Source of the DNA: Methanobrevibacter millerae
GTDB taxonomy: Archaea > Methanobacteriota > Methanobacteria > Methanobacteriales > Methanobacteriaceae
Assembly (NCBI RefSeq): GCF_900103415.1
Contig: NZ_FMXB01000005.1
Coordinates: 23,319 to 87,318 of the forward strand
Length of the DNA: 64,000 nt
Direction of reading: 5' to 3'
In this document: piece after piece, positions 56,534-63,970 of the stretch
How positions within the stretch are numbered: the stretch's first letter is position 1
How the letters are laid out: each line of letters starts with the position of its first letter
Translations under genes and position numbers: made by a program
Notes under the pieces: model-generated
What the model was told of the DNA's origin: nothing
The model's input: the letters and a program-made list of their open reading frames with translations, nothing else
The model's database searches: none

Positions 56534-57846
56534 ATGGCCAGCGGATTCCTTAAACAATTTGAAAAAATGAACACAACAACCAAAAGCATTTACGATTTGG
56601 AGGATTTTGAGGTTCTCATTATCCTGAAGGACGGAACTAATCTGACCAGTTGGGAGGACGTTGAATGGAAAGAGGACAATTATGGAAGATGTGATGATAC
56701 CATTCTATACATAAGCGAAGATCTGTCCGACTTTAGGGATTTGAGTGAAAGATATAAGAAACTGGAATACCTTAAGGCATTTGTGGCTTGTGGAGTTTCG
56801 GACAAATTGAGAGACCTGAGCGGAATGTTTGAAAATTGTGAATCTTTAGTAGATATATCTGGTTTAGATACTTGGGATGTTTCCAATGTGGAAAATATGA
56901 GCTGCATGTTTAAAGAATGTTATAAACTGGAAAATATAAACTCTTTAGCCAGTTGGGATGTTTCCAATGTAAAATACATGACAGATATGTTTTATCGCTG
57001 TTATAGATTAACTGATTTGTCTCCTTTAAAGGATTGGAACGTTTCCAATCTAAAATCCATGGAAGGAATGTTCTATCTTTGTTCTCATTTGTCTGACTTG
57101 TCACCTTTAAGCGGTTGGGATGTGGCTAGTGTAGAGACTATGGAAGGACTATTTTATTCCTGTCCTTTAGAGGATTTGTCTCCTTTAAAGGATTGGGATG
57201 TTTCAAATGCAAAAAATATGTGTATGATGTTTTGTGATTGTCCGGATTTGCATGATTTGACCCCATTGACCGATTGGGACTTATCCAATGCGGAGGATAT
57301 TGGACATATGTTTTGGGGATTGCCTTTCTTGACGGATCTGTCCCCTTTGAAAGATTGGGATGTTTCCAATGTAAAAAAATGGATTGCCTCTTCGACTGCT
57401 GCACCAGCTTGAAGGATCTGAACCCCTTGGCAAGTTGGGATGTTTCCAATGCAAAATACATGTGCGAAATGTTTGAACACTGCACCAGTTTGGAGGATTT
57501 AAGCCCTCTTGCAAATTGGGACGTGTCCAATGTTGAGGCCATGACGACAATCTTTGCATGCTGTTCCAGTTTGACGGATTTGTCACCTTTAAAAGATTGG
57601 GACGTTTCCAGTGTAACTGAGATGGATGATGCATTTGAAGGATGTGTCCATTTGGAAGATTTAAGCCCACTTGCAGGTTGGGATGTTTCCAATCTAAACT
57701 CCATGGAAAGAATGTTTAGCGGATGTTCCGGGCTGGTTGATTTGTCCTGCTTGAATGAATGGGATGTGTCAAATGTAGAGGATATGAAAGACCTATTCAA
57801 GGACTGCAATTCAATTGAAAAGTATCCGGAATGGTATGAAGATTAA
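56534..57846 (+). pseudogene. BspA/DUF285 repeat protein interrupted by a one-base frameshift
   Basis: Starts MASGFLKQFEKMNTTTKSIYDLEDFEVLIILKDG, like the 47466 paralogue. About thirteen DUF285 units (WDVSNVEN-M) follow. After an A7 run (57373-57379) the first frame ends at about 57412 and the repeats continue in another frame to 57846. One more A restores a ~437-residue protein. The ORF to 57412 could still yield a shorter product. No signal peptide. Confidence 0.75.
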
Positions 57847-58035
57847 TCCTTTCATATTTTTATTTTTGTTATGAATATTTTAGTATAAATATTCAACCGA
57901 AGAAATAGTTAGAAATTACATCATTAAAAAAAAAGAATCTTTTTATCAAATGTACCGCCTTCAATAACCGTTTGGCATCACCATCAATTAGATATGTGGA
58001 ATTTCCATCCAGACATGATGAATTATAAGCTTTTT

Positions 58036-58491
58036 TCACCAGTTTTCCTCATCATCGTCCAAATATTCAAAGCCGAATTCATCACAGAAATCCTCAATAC
58101 TTGGCCATCTCTCAGAGATGTAATGCTCTTCGCCGTCACAGTCAATCCACCAAGAATCCTCAGCCTCATCAAAATATGCATAATAATTGAATTTAAGATT
58201 TGGATACATATCCAAAAGACTGTAAAACAAACCAGGCCCCTCCCTATTGCCTATATAATATATTGATATCATTGATGGTCTTTGCTTAGGTGTAAAATAT
58301 AATTCCTGAAGATGGGCGAATCGGAATTCAGAAATAAGATTCACATCATATATCTGATTTAAATAGGAATAATCCGATTCGAATGTGGAAAAATCAATTC
58401 TTCCATCTTCCATGTAATGTTTTTCTATGAATTCATCCAATTCTTTACGGCTTCCTTCAACCGTAATAATATTTTCCATAATATGGCTCAA
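58036..58491 (-). CDS. YubB/DUF1281-like small protein
   Basis: 151 residues: ENIITVEGSRKELDEFIEKH, ISIYYIGNREGPGLFYSLLDMYPNLKFNYYAYFDEAEDSWW. The pattern matches ferredoxin-like YubB/Api92 proteins of mobile elements. TTG at 58491 has GGTGA at good spacing; ATG at 58479 is the alternative. Related to the gene at 63000. Confidence 0.6.
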   Translation of the reverse strand: MSHIMENIITVEGSRKELDEFIEKHYMEDGRIDFSTFESDYSYLNQIYDVNLISEFRFAHLQELYFTPKQRPSMISIYYIGNREGPGLFYSLLDMYPNLKFNYYAYFDEAEDSWWIDCDGEEHYISERWPSIEDFCDEFGFEYLDDDEENW

Positions 58492-58535
58492 AGTTTCACC
58501 AAATTAATAATTTTTTATAAATTTAAACCCAGGAG

Positions 58536-59117
58536 TTAATCACGAATATACCAATCCGGACGTTCCTTTTTAATTTCACTCATTCTGGCTCTCATTGTAG
58601 AGGAAATTTCAGGACAAGGGTCATCAAGATACATGTCACACAAAACAAACACGTCATGAATGCGGTTCTTGCCTGCATCAAAACGAATTTTCCAGTCTTT
58701 AGCATTGAGCGCAATATCTGCGAGAATATGCTTATCTGAAACTTTTTTATAAGCATACCATCGGTATTCCTCATTTGCATCATATTTGGCAATGTATCCT
58801 AAAGTGAACTCATTTTCAATGCGTTTCAATGCAAATTCCTTCATATGATCTTGTGAAGCTTCAAAATACAATCTGATGAAATAACGGTCATCAAAACTTG
58901 TTATGAATTTAATATTGGACTTGGATTCATCCTTTATGATTGTCCAGCTTATATTGTCCAAAACGACCTTCTCGAAGATTGAATCACCCATCAATCCTCC
59001 ATCAGAATTTATATAAATCTTATTGGCAAGGTGAGAAAATTCAAAGACATCCCAAGTCTTTTTATCAAGAACCTTAAAATTTACTACATTATCCTCAAAA
59101 GCCTTTCTATAAGTCAT
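58536..59117 (-). CDS. Hypothetical protein with HEAT-like C-terminal region
   Basis: 193 residues. Central ADIALNAKDWKIRFDAGKNRI and the C-terminal LCDMYLDDPCPEISSTMRARM resemble HEAT-like units of the 55226 protein. GAGGTG before the ATG. Not otherwise recognised. Confidence 0.65.
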   Translation of the reverse strand: MTYRKAFEDNVVNFKVLDKKTWDVFEFSHLANKIYINSDGGLMGDSIFEKVVLDNISWTIIKDESKSNIKFITSFDDRYFIRLYFEASQDHMKEFALKRIENEFTLGYIAKYDANEEYRWYAYKKVSDKHILADIALNAKDWKIRFDAGKNRIHDVFVLCDMYLDDPCPEISSTMRARMSEIKKERPDWYIRD

Positions 59118-59247
59118 GTTTTCACCTCACAAATTATTTTATCAATTAATATATTTAAATTAATTAAATAATAATCTTTATGCAGATATTTTCGATGAGT
59201 TTTATCATCTTGAATAACTGATTATTATGAATTGTCAAATACTCGGA

Positions 59248-59276
59248 TAAAGCTTTTGCTTTCATTGATTTATATG
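59248..59276 (+). promoter_or_regulatory. Palindrome-TATA promoter motif
   Basis: TAAAGCTTTTGCTTT then CATTGATTTATATGC. No gene begins before the next motif site 70 bases downstream. Confidence 0.6.
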
Positions 59277-59320
59277 CATGATAAAACAGATTACTATTTA
59301 AGTTTAAAAAGAAAATATCT

Positions 59321-59351
59321 GTAAAGCAAATGCTTTACTTGACTTATATAT
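59321..59351 (+). promoter_or_regulatory. Palindrome-TATA promoter motif, perfect arms
   Basis: GTAAAGCA AA TGCTTTAC (59321-59338) then TTGACTTATATATG, about 65 bases before the 37-aa ORF. Confidence 0.7.
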
Positions 59352-59416
59352 GATATGAAATAAAATGATAACTAGATAAGTTTACTAAATAAAAACAAAT
59401 TAAAGATGTGATAATA

Positions 59417-59530
59417 ATGGTTAGCAAAATCAAATGTGTAAATATGGTTAAAAGATCTGCAGCTACAGATCTGACTTCTCTTTCATTGTCTTTAGCACAT
59501 GACAGCTTGCTAACCGCTTTGTTGTCATGA
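59417..59530 (+). CDS. Small protein, 37 aa, unknown
   Basis: MVSKIKCVNMVKRSA... followed by LTSLSLSLAHDSLLTALLS, preceded by ATGTGATAATA. Basic N-terminus and hydrophobic C-terminal helix. Support is the motif promoters and ribosome-like site. Confidence 0.45.
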   Translation: MVSKIKCVNMVKRSAATDLTSLSLSLAHDSLLTALLS

Positions 59531-59656
59531 ATGCTATTTTTTTCGATTTCTGGTAAATAATGGAAAATTTGTCAATAAAGATTTTCTATTTAAGATTAAA
59601 TCTTTTTGTTTTGTGATGTTTTCCATTTGCGTCATCTGATCATAATTTTTCATTAT

Positions 59657-59771
59657 AGATGCGTACTCAAGATAAGCCAACGAGTGAAGCTACCGTTCAG
59701 GGGAGAACATAGAACATTATGGGGCTTCTAACAGGAACAGTCCTTCGCAGGTTCAAATCCTGCCGCATCTA
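59657..59771 (+). tRNA. Leu-type tRNA with ~26-base insertion in anticodon region (intron or pseudogene)
   Basis: Acceptor AGATGCG/CGCATCT, D stem CTC/GAG, variable arm AGGA/TCCT, and T stem GCAGG/CCTGC all resemble the neighbouring Leu tRNAs. Between anticodon stem GAAGC/GCTTC lie 33 bases instead of 7. I cannot place a valid anticodon. Confidence 0.5.
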
Positions 59772-59792
59772 TTTTCAATGCTTTATTATTAT

Positions 59793-59874
59793 AGGTGCGT
59801 GTCCGAGAGGCCAAAGGACCCCGGCTTAAGACCGGGGGCATAGCGCTACGTGGGTTCAAATCCCACCGCACCTA
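59793..59874 (+). tRNA. tRNA-Leu (UAA)
   Basis: Acceptor AGGTGCG/CGCACCT, anticodon stem CCCGG/CCGGG with loop CTTAAGA, long variable arm, T stem GTGGG/CCCAC. Confidence 0.94.
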
Positions 59875-59888
59875 CTTCAATTTATCAT

Positions 59889-59974
59889 AGGTGTGTGTTT
59901 CCGAGTCAGGCCAAAGGAGAGGGGTTTAGGACCCCTTGCTTAGTGCTTCGTGGGTTCAAATCCCATCACACCTA
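59889..59974 (+). tRNA. tRNA-Leu (UAG)
   Basis: Acceptor AGGTGTG/CACACCT, stem AGGGG/CCCCT with loop TTTAGGA, long variable arm. Confidence 0.94.
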
Positions 59975-59982
59975 TTTCATAT

Positions 59983-60064
59983 GCCTTCTGGCTGAGTGGT
60001 TTAAGGTGATCGCCTGTGAGCGAGTGCATCTCTGATGCCGAAGGTTCAAATCCTTCACAAGGAA
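59983..60064 (+). tRNA. Ser-type tRNA with short anticodon loop, possibly decayed
   Basis: Long variable arm GCATC-TCT-GATGC, T stem GAAGG/CCTTC. The anticodon stem TCGC/GCGA closes a 6-base loop CTGTGA; the acceptor GCCTTCT/ACAAGGA has two mismatches. No standard anticodon can be assigned. Confidence 0.5.
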
Positions 60065-60070
60065 TTTAAT

Positions 60071-60156
60071 GGTGTCGTAACCAAGCCCGGTAAGGGCCCT
60101 GCCTGGAGAGTGGGGTGCATCACACGATGTCGAGGGTTCAAATCCCTCCGGCACCG
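60071..60156 (+). tRNA. tRNA-Ser (GGA)
   Basis: Acceptor GGTGTCG/CGGCACC with discriminator G, stem CCTGC/GTGGG with loop CTGGAGA, long variable arm. Confidence 0.93.
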
Positions 60157-60176
60157 CTTAATTAAAGTTAATTCAT

Positions 60177-60248
60177 GCCATAGTAGTATAAAGGCTAATA
60201 TGCCTGCCTCGTAAGCAGGGGATGGCGGTTCAAATCCGCCTTATGGCT
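60177..60248 (+). tRNA. tRNA-Thr (CGU)
   Basis: Acceptor GCCATAG/TTATGGC with discriminator T, stem CCTGC/GCAGG with loop CTCGTAA, T stem GGCGG/CCGCC. Distinct from the Thr(CGU) at 15001. Confidence 0.9.
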
Positions 60249-60260
60249 TTTTGATTTCAC

Positions 60261-60344
60261 AGGTGAGTGACGCAGCTGGCCAAACGTGGCGGACTAAGAA
60301 TCCGTTGGTAAAGTCCTTCGTGGGTTCAAATCCCACCTCACCTA
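60261..60344 (+). tRNA. tRNA-Leu with AAG anticodon
   Basis: Acceptor AGGTGAG/CTCACCT, D stem ACG/CGT, anticodon stem GCGGA/TCCGT with loop CTAAGAA, giving AAG, T stem GTGGG/CCCAC. All stems pair. GAG would be expected at this position. Confidence 0.88.
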
Positions 60345-60374
60345 CTTTGCATTTATATGCAGCCTTATGATTTT

Positions 60375-60456
60375 AGGTGCGTACCCAAGCGGTCAACGGG
60401 GACAGACTCAAAATCTGCTGGTTAGTCCTTCGTGGGTTCGAATCCCACCGCACCTA
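60375..60456 (+). tRNA. tRNA-Leu (CAA)
   Basis: Acceptor AGGTGCG/CGCACCT, stem CAGA/TCTG with loop CTCAAAA, long variable arm. Confidence 0.93.
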
Positions 60457-60469
60457 CTTAATTCAATAT

Positions 60470-60554
60470 AGATGTGTGTTCCGAGTCAGGCCAAAGGAGA
60501 GGGGCTCAGAGCCTCTTGCTTAGTGCTTCGTGGGTTCGAATCCCACCACATCTA
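60470..60554 (+). tRNA. tRNA-Leu (CAG)
   Basis: Acceptor AGATGTG/CACATCT, stem AGGGG/CCTCT with loop CTCAGAG, long variable arm. Confidence 0.92.
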
Positions 60555-60585
60555 CTTAATATGCATAGTTAGCTAGTATTTTAAT

Positions 60586-60671
60586 GGTGCCGTAACCAAG
60601 CACGGTAAGGGTCCCGCCTTGAGAGCGGGTTGCATCACACGATGTCGAGGGTTCAAATCCCTCCGGCACCG
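60586..60671 (+). tRNA. tRNA-Ser (UGA)
   Basis: Acceptor GGTGCCG/CGGCACC with discriminator G, stem CCCGC/GCGGG with loop CTTGAGA, long variable arm. Confidence 0.95.
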
Positions 60672-60691
60672 CTTAATTAAAGTTAATTCAT

Positions 60692-60763
60692 GCCATAGTA
60701 GTATAAAGGCTATTATGCCTGCCTCGTAAGCAGGGGATGGCGGTTCAAATCCGCCTTATGGCT
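60692..60763 (+). tRNA. tRNA-Thr (CGU), second copy
   Basis: Same as the copy at 60177 apart from one base in the D arm. Loop CTCGTAA. Confidence 0.9.
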
Positions 60764-60775
60764 TTTTGATTCCAT

Positions 60776-60791
60776 AGGTGAATGAGGCAGA
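60776..60791 (+). pseudogene. Truncated tRNA-Leu remnant
   Basis: AGGTGAATGAGGCAG matches the 5' end of the tRNA-Leu at 60261, then unrelated sequence follows. It marks the end of the duplicated block. Confidence 0.55.
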
Positions 60792-60907
60792 GTGAAATTT
60801 ATAATTTTCGAAACAATTGTATTATGCCAATGATAATTGCAAAGGCCCTCATCCCAAATTAGCCCCAGATCTTATGTTGATTTTTGAAATTCCCATTAGC
60901 ATCAAGA

Positions 60908-60938
60908 GTAAAGCTTTAGCTTTACCTCTTTTAAATAC
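60908..60938 (+). promoter_or_regulatory. Palindrome-TATA promoter motif, perfect arms
   Basis: GTAAAGCT TT AGCTTTAC then CTCTTTTAAATAC, about 120 bases before clpP. The 295 bases 60764-61058 otherwise hold only the tRNA remnant. Confidence 0.7.
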
Positions 60939-61058
60939 TTTCACCAACAGAATAATAACTGAAAACAAAATGACCTACAAATTATGTAATTTAAAAATTA
61001 ACAAAGAAAAAAGATTGCATTGCTGAATGGATGACAATCAATTATTAGGAGGGATAAC

Positions 61059-61643
61059 ATGGTATTAATACCTACAGTAATAGAAAATACAAACCGTGGA
61101 CAAATGGCTTATGATATTTATTCAAGACTTCTTAAGGAAAGAATCATTTTCCTTGGAGACGAAGTCAATAACGTTACTGCAAGTCTTGTAGTGGCTCAAC
61201 TCCTCTTTTTGGAATCCGAGGATTCAAACAAAGACATAAACCTCTATATCAACAGTCCGGGAGGCAGCGTTACTGCCGGAATGGCTATATATGATACTAT
61301 GAATTACATCGAATGTGACGTGTCAACAATATGCATTGGCATGGCAGCATCAATGGGAGCATTTATTCTCGCAGGAGGTGCAAAAGGAAAGAGATATGCC
61401 CTTCCAAATTCTGAAATCATGATTCATCAGCCGCTTGGAGGAACTCAGGGCCAGGCTACAGATATGGAAATTGACGTCAAGCATATGCTTCGCATAAAGG
61501 AAAATATCATTAGGATTTTGGCGGAAAACACAGGCAAGGATTATGATGAGGTCTATGCTGACTGTGAGCGCAACAACTGGATGACAGCACATCAGGCTGT
61601 GGAATATGGACTCATTGACAGTGTTGTTGAAAATCGAGAATAA
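61059..61643 (+). CDS. clpP: ATP-dependent Clp protease proteolytic subunit
   Basis: 194 residues, full length. Catalytic Ser in GMAASMGAF (about 98), His in MIHQPLGG (about 123), Asp in the [18 protein letters not shown] region; [18 protein letters not shown] is the oxyanion strand. AGGAGGG is a very strong ribosome site. It forms a tetradecameric peptidase fed by ClpX. Bacterial-type ClpP is not the usual archaeal system, so horizontal gain is likely. Confidence 0.96.
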   Translation: MVLIPTVIENTNRGQMAYDIYSRLLKERIIFLGDEVNNVTASLVVAQLLFLESEDSNKDINLYINSPGGSVTAGMAIYDTMNYIECDVSTICIGMAASMGAFILAGGAKGKRYALPNSEIMIHQPLGGTQGQATDMEIDVKHMLRIKENIIRILAENTGKDYDEVYADCERNNWMTAHQAVEYGLIDSVVENRE

Positions 61644-61659
61644 GTATAGGAGGTAAAAT

Positions 61660-62748
61660 ATGGTTTTTTATTATGATGAAGGATTCAATCTGCATAAGCC
61701 AAAAGAGATTAAGGCTTTTCTGGATGAATATGTTATAGGACAGGAAGATGCGAAAAAGGCGCTTTCCGTTGCGGTATACAATCATTATAAGAGAATTAAA
61801 ATGGGAGAAAATTCTGATGTCGAACTTCAAAAGAGCAATATCCTCCTTATCGGCCCTACAGGTTCCGGAAAGACATATCTGGCACAGACTCTTGCTAAGA
61901 TATTGAATGTGCCATTTGCAATAACTGACGCCACAACCCTGACCGAAGCGGGCTATGTGGGCGAGGATGTTGAAAATATCCTATTAAAGCTCATCCAGTC
62001 TGCAAACTATGACATTGAAAGGGCTGAACACGGCATCATTTACCTCGATGAAATAGACAAGATTTCCAAGAAGGACGAAAACTTATCCATTACAAGAGAT
62101 GTTTCCGGCGAAGGCGTTCAGCAGGCACTTCTAAAAATCATTGAAGGTACTATTGCCAGCGTACCTCCTCAAGGCGGACGAAAACATCCTACACAGGATA
62201 TGCTAATCATTGACACAAGCAATATCCTTTTCATATGTGGCGGAGCATTCGACGGGCTTGACCATGTTGTAGAAAGCCGTATCGGAAAAAAATCCATAGG
62301 ATTCAATGCCGACATTCAGGACAAGTCCGGAATAGTCAATTCTGAAATGCTCAAGGAGATTCAGCCTCAGGATCTTGTCAAGTTCGGACTCATCCCTGAA
62401 CTGGTGGGCCGTGTTCCTGTTGTAGTAACCCTTAATCCGCTTGATGAGGATGCCCTCGTAAGCATTCTTACAGAACCTAAATCAGCTATCGTGAAGCAGT
62501 ATAAGGAGCTATTTGCATATGATGGCGTTGAACTTGAGTTTGAAGAGGATGCCCTCAGAGAAATCGCCAGGGAAGCCATGGACAGGGATACCGGCGCCAG
62601 AGGACTTAGAGCCATTCTTGAAAATATAATGGTTGACATCATGTTCGAGATTCCATCCGACAACAGCATCACCAAGGTCATCATAACAAAGGAAACTGTA
62701 ACGGAAGGGACAAATCCCGAGATATTACATGAATACTGCGCAATATGA
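61660..62748 (+). CDS. clpX: ATP-dependent Clp unfoldase ClpX without zinc-binding domain
   Basis: 362 residues. Starts near the AAA+ core ([23 protein letters not shown]). Walker A GPTGSGKT (about 67-74), Walker B IIYLDEID, sensor and SIGFNAD, the IGF loop that docks ClpP. The N-terminal Cys4 zinc domain for adaptors is missing. AGGAGGT precedes the ATG, so this is the real start. It is 16 bases after clpP. Confidence 0.94.
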   Translation: MVFYYDEGFNLHKPKEIKAFLDEYVIGQEDAKKALSVAVYNHYKRIKMGENSDVELQKSNILLIGPTGSGKTYLAQTLAKILNVPFAITDATTLTEAGYVGEDVENILLKLIQSANYDIERAEHGIIYLDEIDKISKKDENLSITRDVSGEGVQQALLKIIEGTIASVPPQGGRKHPTQDMLIIDTSNILFICGGAFDGLDHVVESRIGKKSIGFNADIQDKSGIVNSEMLKEIQPQDLVKFGLIPELVGRVPVVVTLNPLDEDALVSILTEPKSAIVKQYKELFAYDGVELEFEEDALREIAREAMDRDTGARGLRAILENIMVDIMFEIPSDNSITKVIITKETVTEGTNPEILHEYCAI

Positions 62749-62819
62749 AATATATGCTTGCAGATTGTTTTGAAGTTGCAAAACATCTTTTAAAGGATGA
62801 ATATGTGTTTAAAAAATAA
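62745..62819 (+). CDS. Possible 24-aa ORF overlapping clpX stop
   Basis: ATGA overlap with clpX; encodes [20 protein letters not shown] and a short basic end. Very short, no independent site. The spacer 62820-62999 has nothing else. Confidence 0.2.
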   Translation: MKYMLADCFEVAKHLLKDEYVFKK

Positions 62820-62999
62820 TGTGGGCGATGCATTCGTTTACATTATTTAGCCACATTTCAGTTATAATTCATTGGTCATTAACGGAGCATATCTGCGAGT
62901 TTAAGACTATTTTTTTGGGAATATGTTGTGCCTGAGTTCTAAAGATTCCTAATTTCTGAATCTTTTTCAAATAGATATTTTAACAGCATAATCTTTTCA

Positions 63000-63641
63000 T
63001 CATTTCTCTTGATTCAAATTTTTAGAATTTAAATAATCCTGAAATAAAATTTTAAAAAATGAAAGAACATCTTCATTAGATCCGAAGTACTCAAGCTTCC
63101 TCTCACATTCAGATAATAAATCTTCATTATCATCTACAGAAATCATATGGGAAATTCCTCCCTGTAAAAAAATACCTGCGAATTCACCCCAAGAACTAAA
63201 CCCCAAGGCCATTAACAAATTAGGATAACGATTGAATAATTCCTCTTCTATTCTCCATGACGGTGAATATGGTGTTGAATAACCGATAATGATTTTTGTC
63301 TTATTCAGCTTGATAACATCTTCAATCTCTTTGTTTGGAAAGTCATTGCTAGTAAAAAAGTGTGAGTTCCATTTACTTCCCCAATATGTCGACCTCCAGC
63401 CATACCAGTCATACCATTCTTTTCCTTCAATAACCCTACCAGTTACCCATTCCTTTTTTTTATTCCTGTTAAACTTATCAGGACACTCCTCTTCACACTC
63501 GGGTTCGGGAAATACTGTGTTGAAATCAAAATGTAAATTTTGAGTTCCTCTATGCCAAACAATATGATTTTTACAAAATTCATAGATATCTTCAGTTTTT
63601 CCTTTAATGATAAGTGCATTTCTTACCCAATTCGGCATTAT
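63000..63641 (-). CDS. YubB/DUF1281 (Api92-like) domain protein
   Basis: About 213 residues starting MPNWVRNALIIKG, with WYDWYGWRSTYWGSKWN and YSTPYSPSWRIEEELFNRYPNLL. These are hallmarks of the YubB ferredoxin-like domain of phage and plasmid proteins. ATG at 63641 has GGGTGAT. Function unknown; suggests mobile-element origin. Confidence 0.75.
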   Translation of the reverse strand: MMPNWVRNALIIKGKTEDIYEFCKNHIVWHRGTQNLHFDFNTVFPEPECEEECPDKFNRNKKKEWVTGRVIEGKEWYDWYGWRSTYWGSKWNSHFFTSNDFPNKEIEDVIKLNKTKIIIGYSTPYSPSWRIEEELFNRYPNLLMALGFSSWGEFAGIFLQGGISHMISVDDNEDLLSECERKLEYFGSNEDVLSFFKILFQDYLNSKNLNQEK

Positions 63642-63908
63642 AATCATCACCCATAATCTTAATCAATATATATTATATTTAAGCATGTTAATATATGGCA
63701 TTCTTTAAAAGCAATAGAATAGCTACATCCCTAGCCACTGCCAGAAAGCCTTTTGGCTACCACCACGCATAGAAGCAATATGCCATCCCGCCTGAGCTCT
63801 CAAAAGGCCAAGCAATTTCGAGATTGTTTCAGCTACCCTGCTTAAATAGCTTTCACCATAACCATAATTCCTTATGTATTATTTTAAAAAGAACATATAT
63901 AAATCATA
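63642..63908. other. Intergenic region, no supported gene
   Basis: AT-rich start with a TATA-like stretch, then a more balanced segment around 63720-63850. A 25-codon ORF (ATG 63695) lacks a ribosome site and is not called. Confidence 0.4.
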
Positions 63909-63937
63909 CAAATGATTTGCTTTACATCACTTAATAA
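63909..63937 (+). promoter_or_regulatory. Palindrome-TATA promoter motif (variant)
   Basis: CAAATGATTTG overlapping GCTTTACATCACTTAATAATG, which aligns with the 49052 site. On the other strand CATTTGTATGATTTATATATG also has the layout, so the site may be bidirectional. Confidence 0.55.
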
Positions 63938-63970
63938 TGAATATGAAGAGAAAATACAACAGTGATTGAA

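Larger units (their letters stand above)
60065..60276 (+). repeat. Segmental duplication, copy 1
   Basis: Carries tRNA-Ser, the spacer GCTTAATTAAAGTTAATTCAT, tRNA-Thr and the start of tRNA-Leu. Copy 2 lies 515 bases downstream. Confidence 0.85.
60580..60791 (+). repeat. Segmental duplication, copy 2
   Basis: Near-identical to 60065-60276. It differs mainly in the Ser anticodon arm, and it breaks off inside what would be the tRNA-Leu D arm. Confidence 0.85.

Noticed and set aside
57138-57809. 223-codon minus-strand ORF across the DUF285 repeats
   Set aside because: It is a regular repeat only because the sense strand is; no ribosome site, and the sense frames match a known family.
42263-60925. 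CRISPR array from repeated palindromes
   Set aside because: The repeats are kilobases apart, in promoters and in both orientations; there is no regular spacer.
60817-61026. 69-codon ORF before clpP
   Set aside because: It runs through the palindromic promoter and has no ribosome site or recognisable protein pattern.
63695-63772. 25-codon ORF near the window end
   Set aside because: No ribosome site and no support beyond an open frame.
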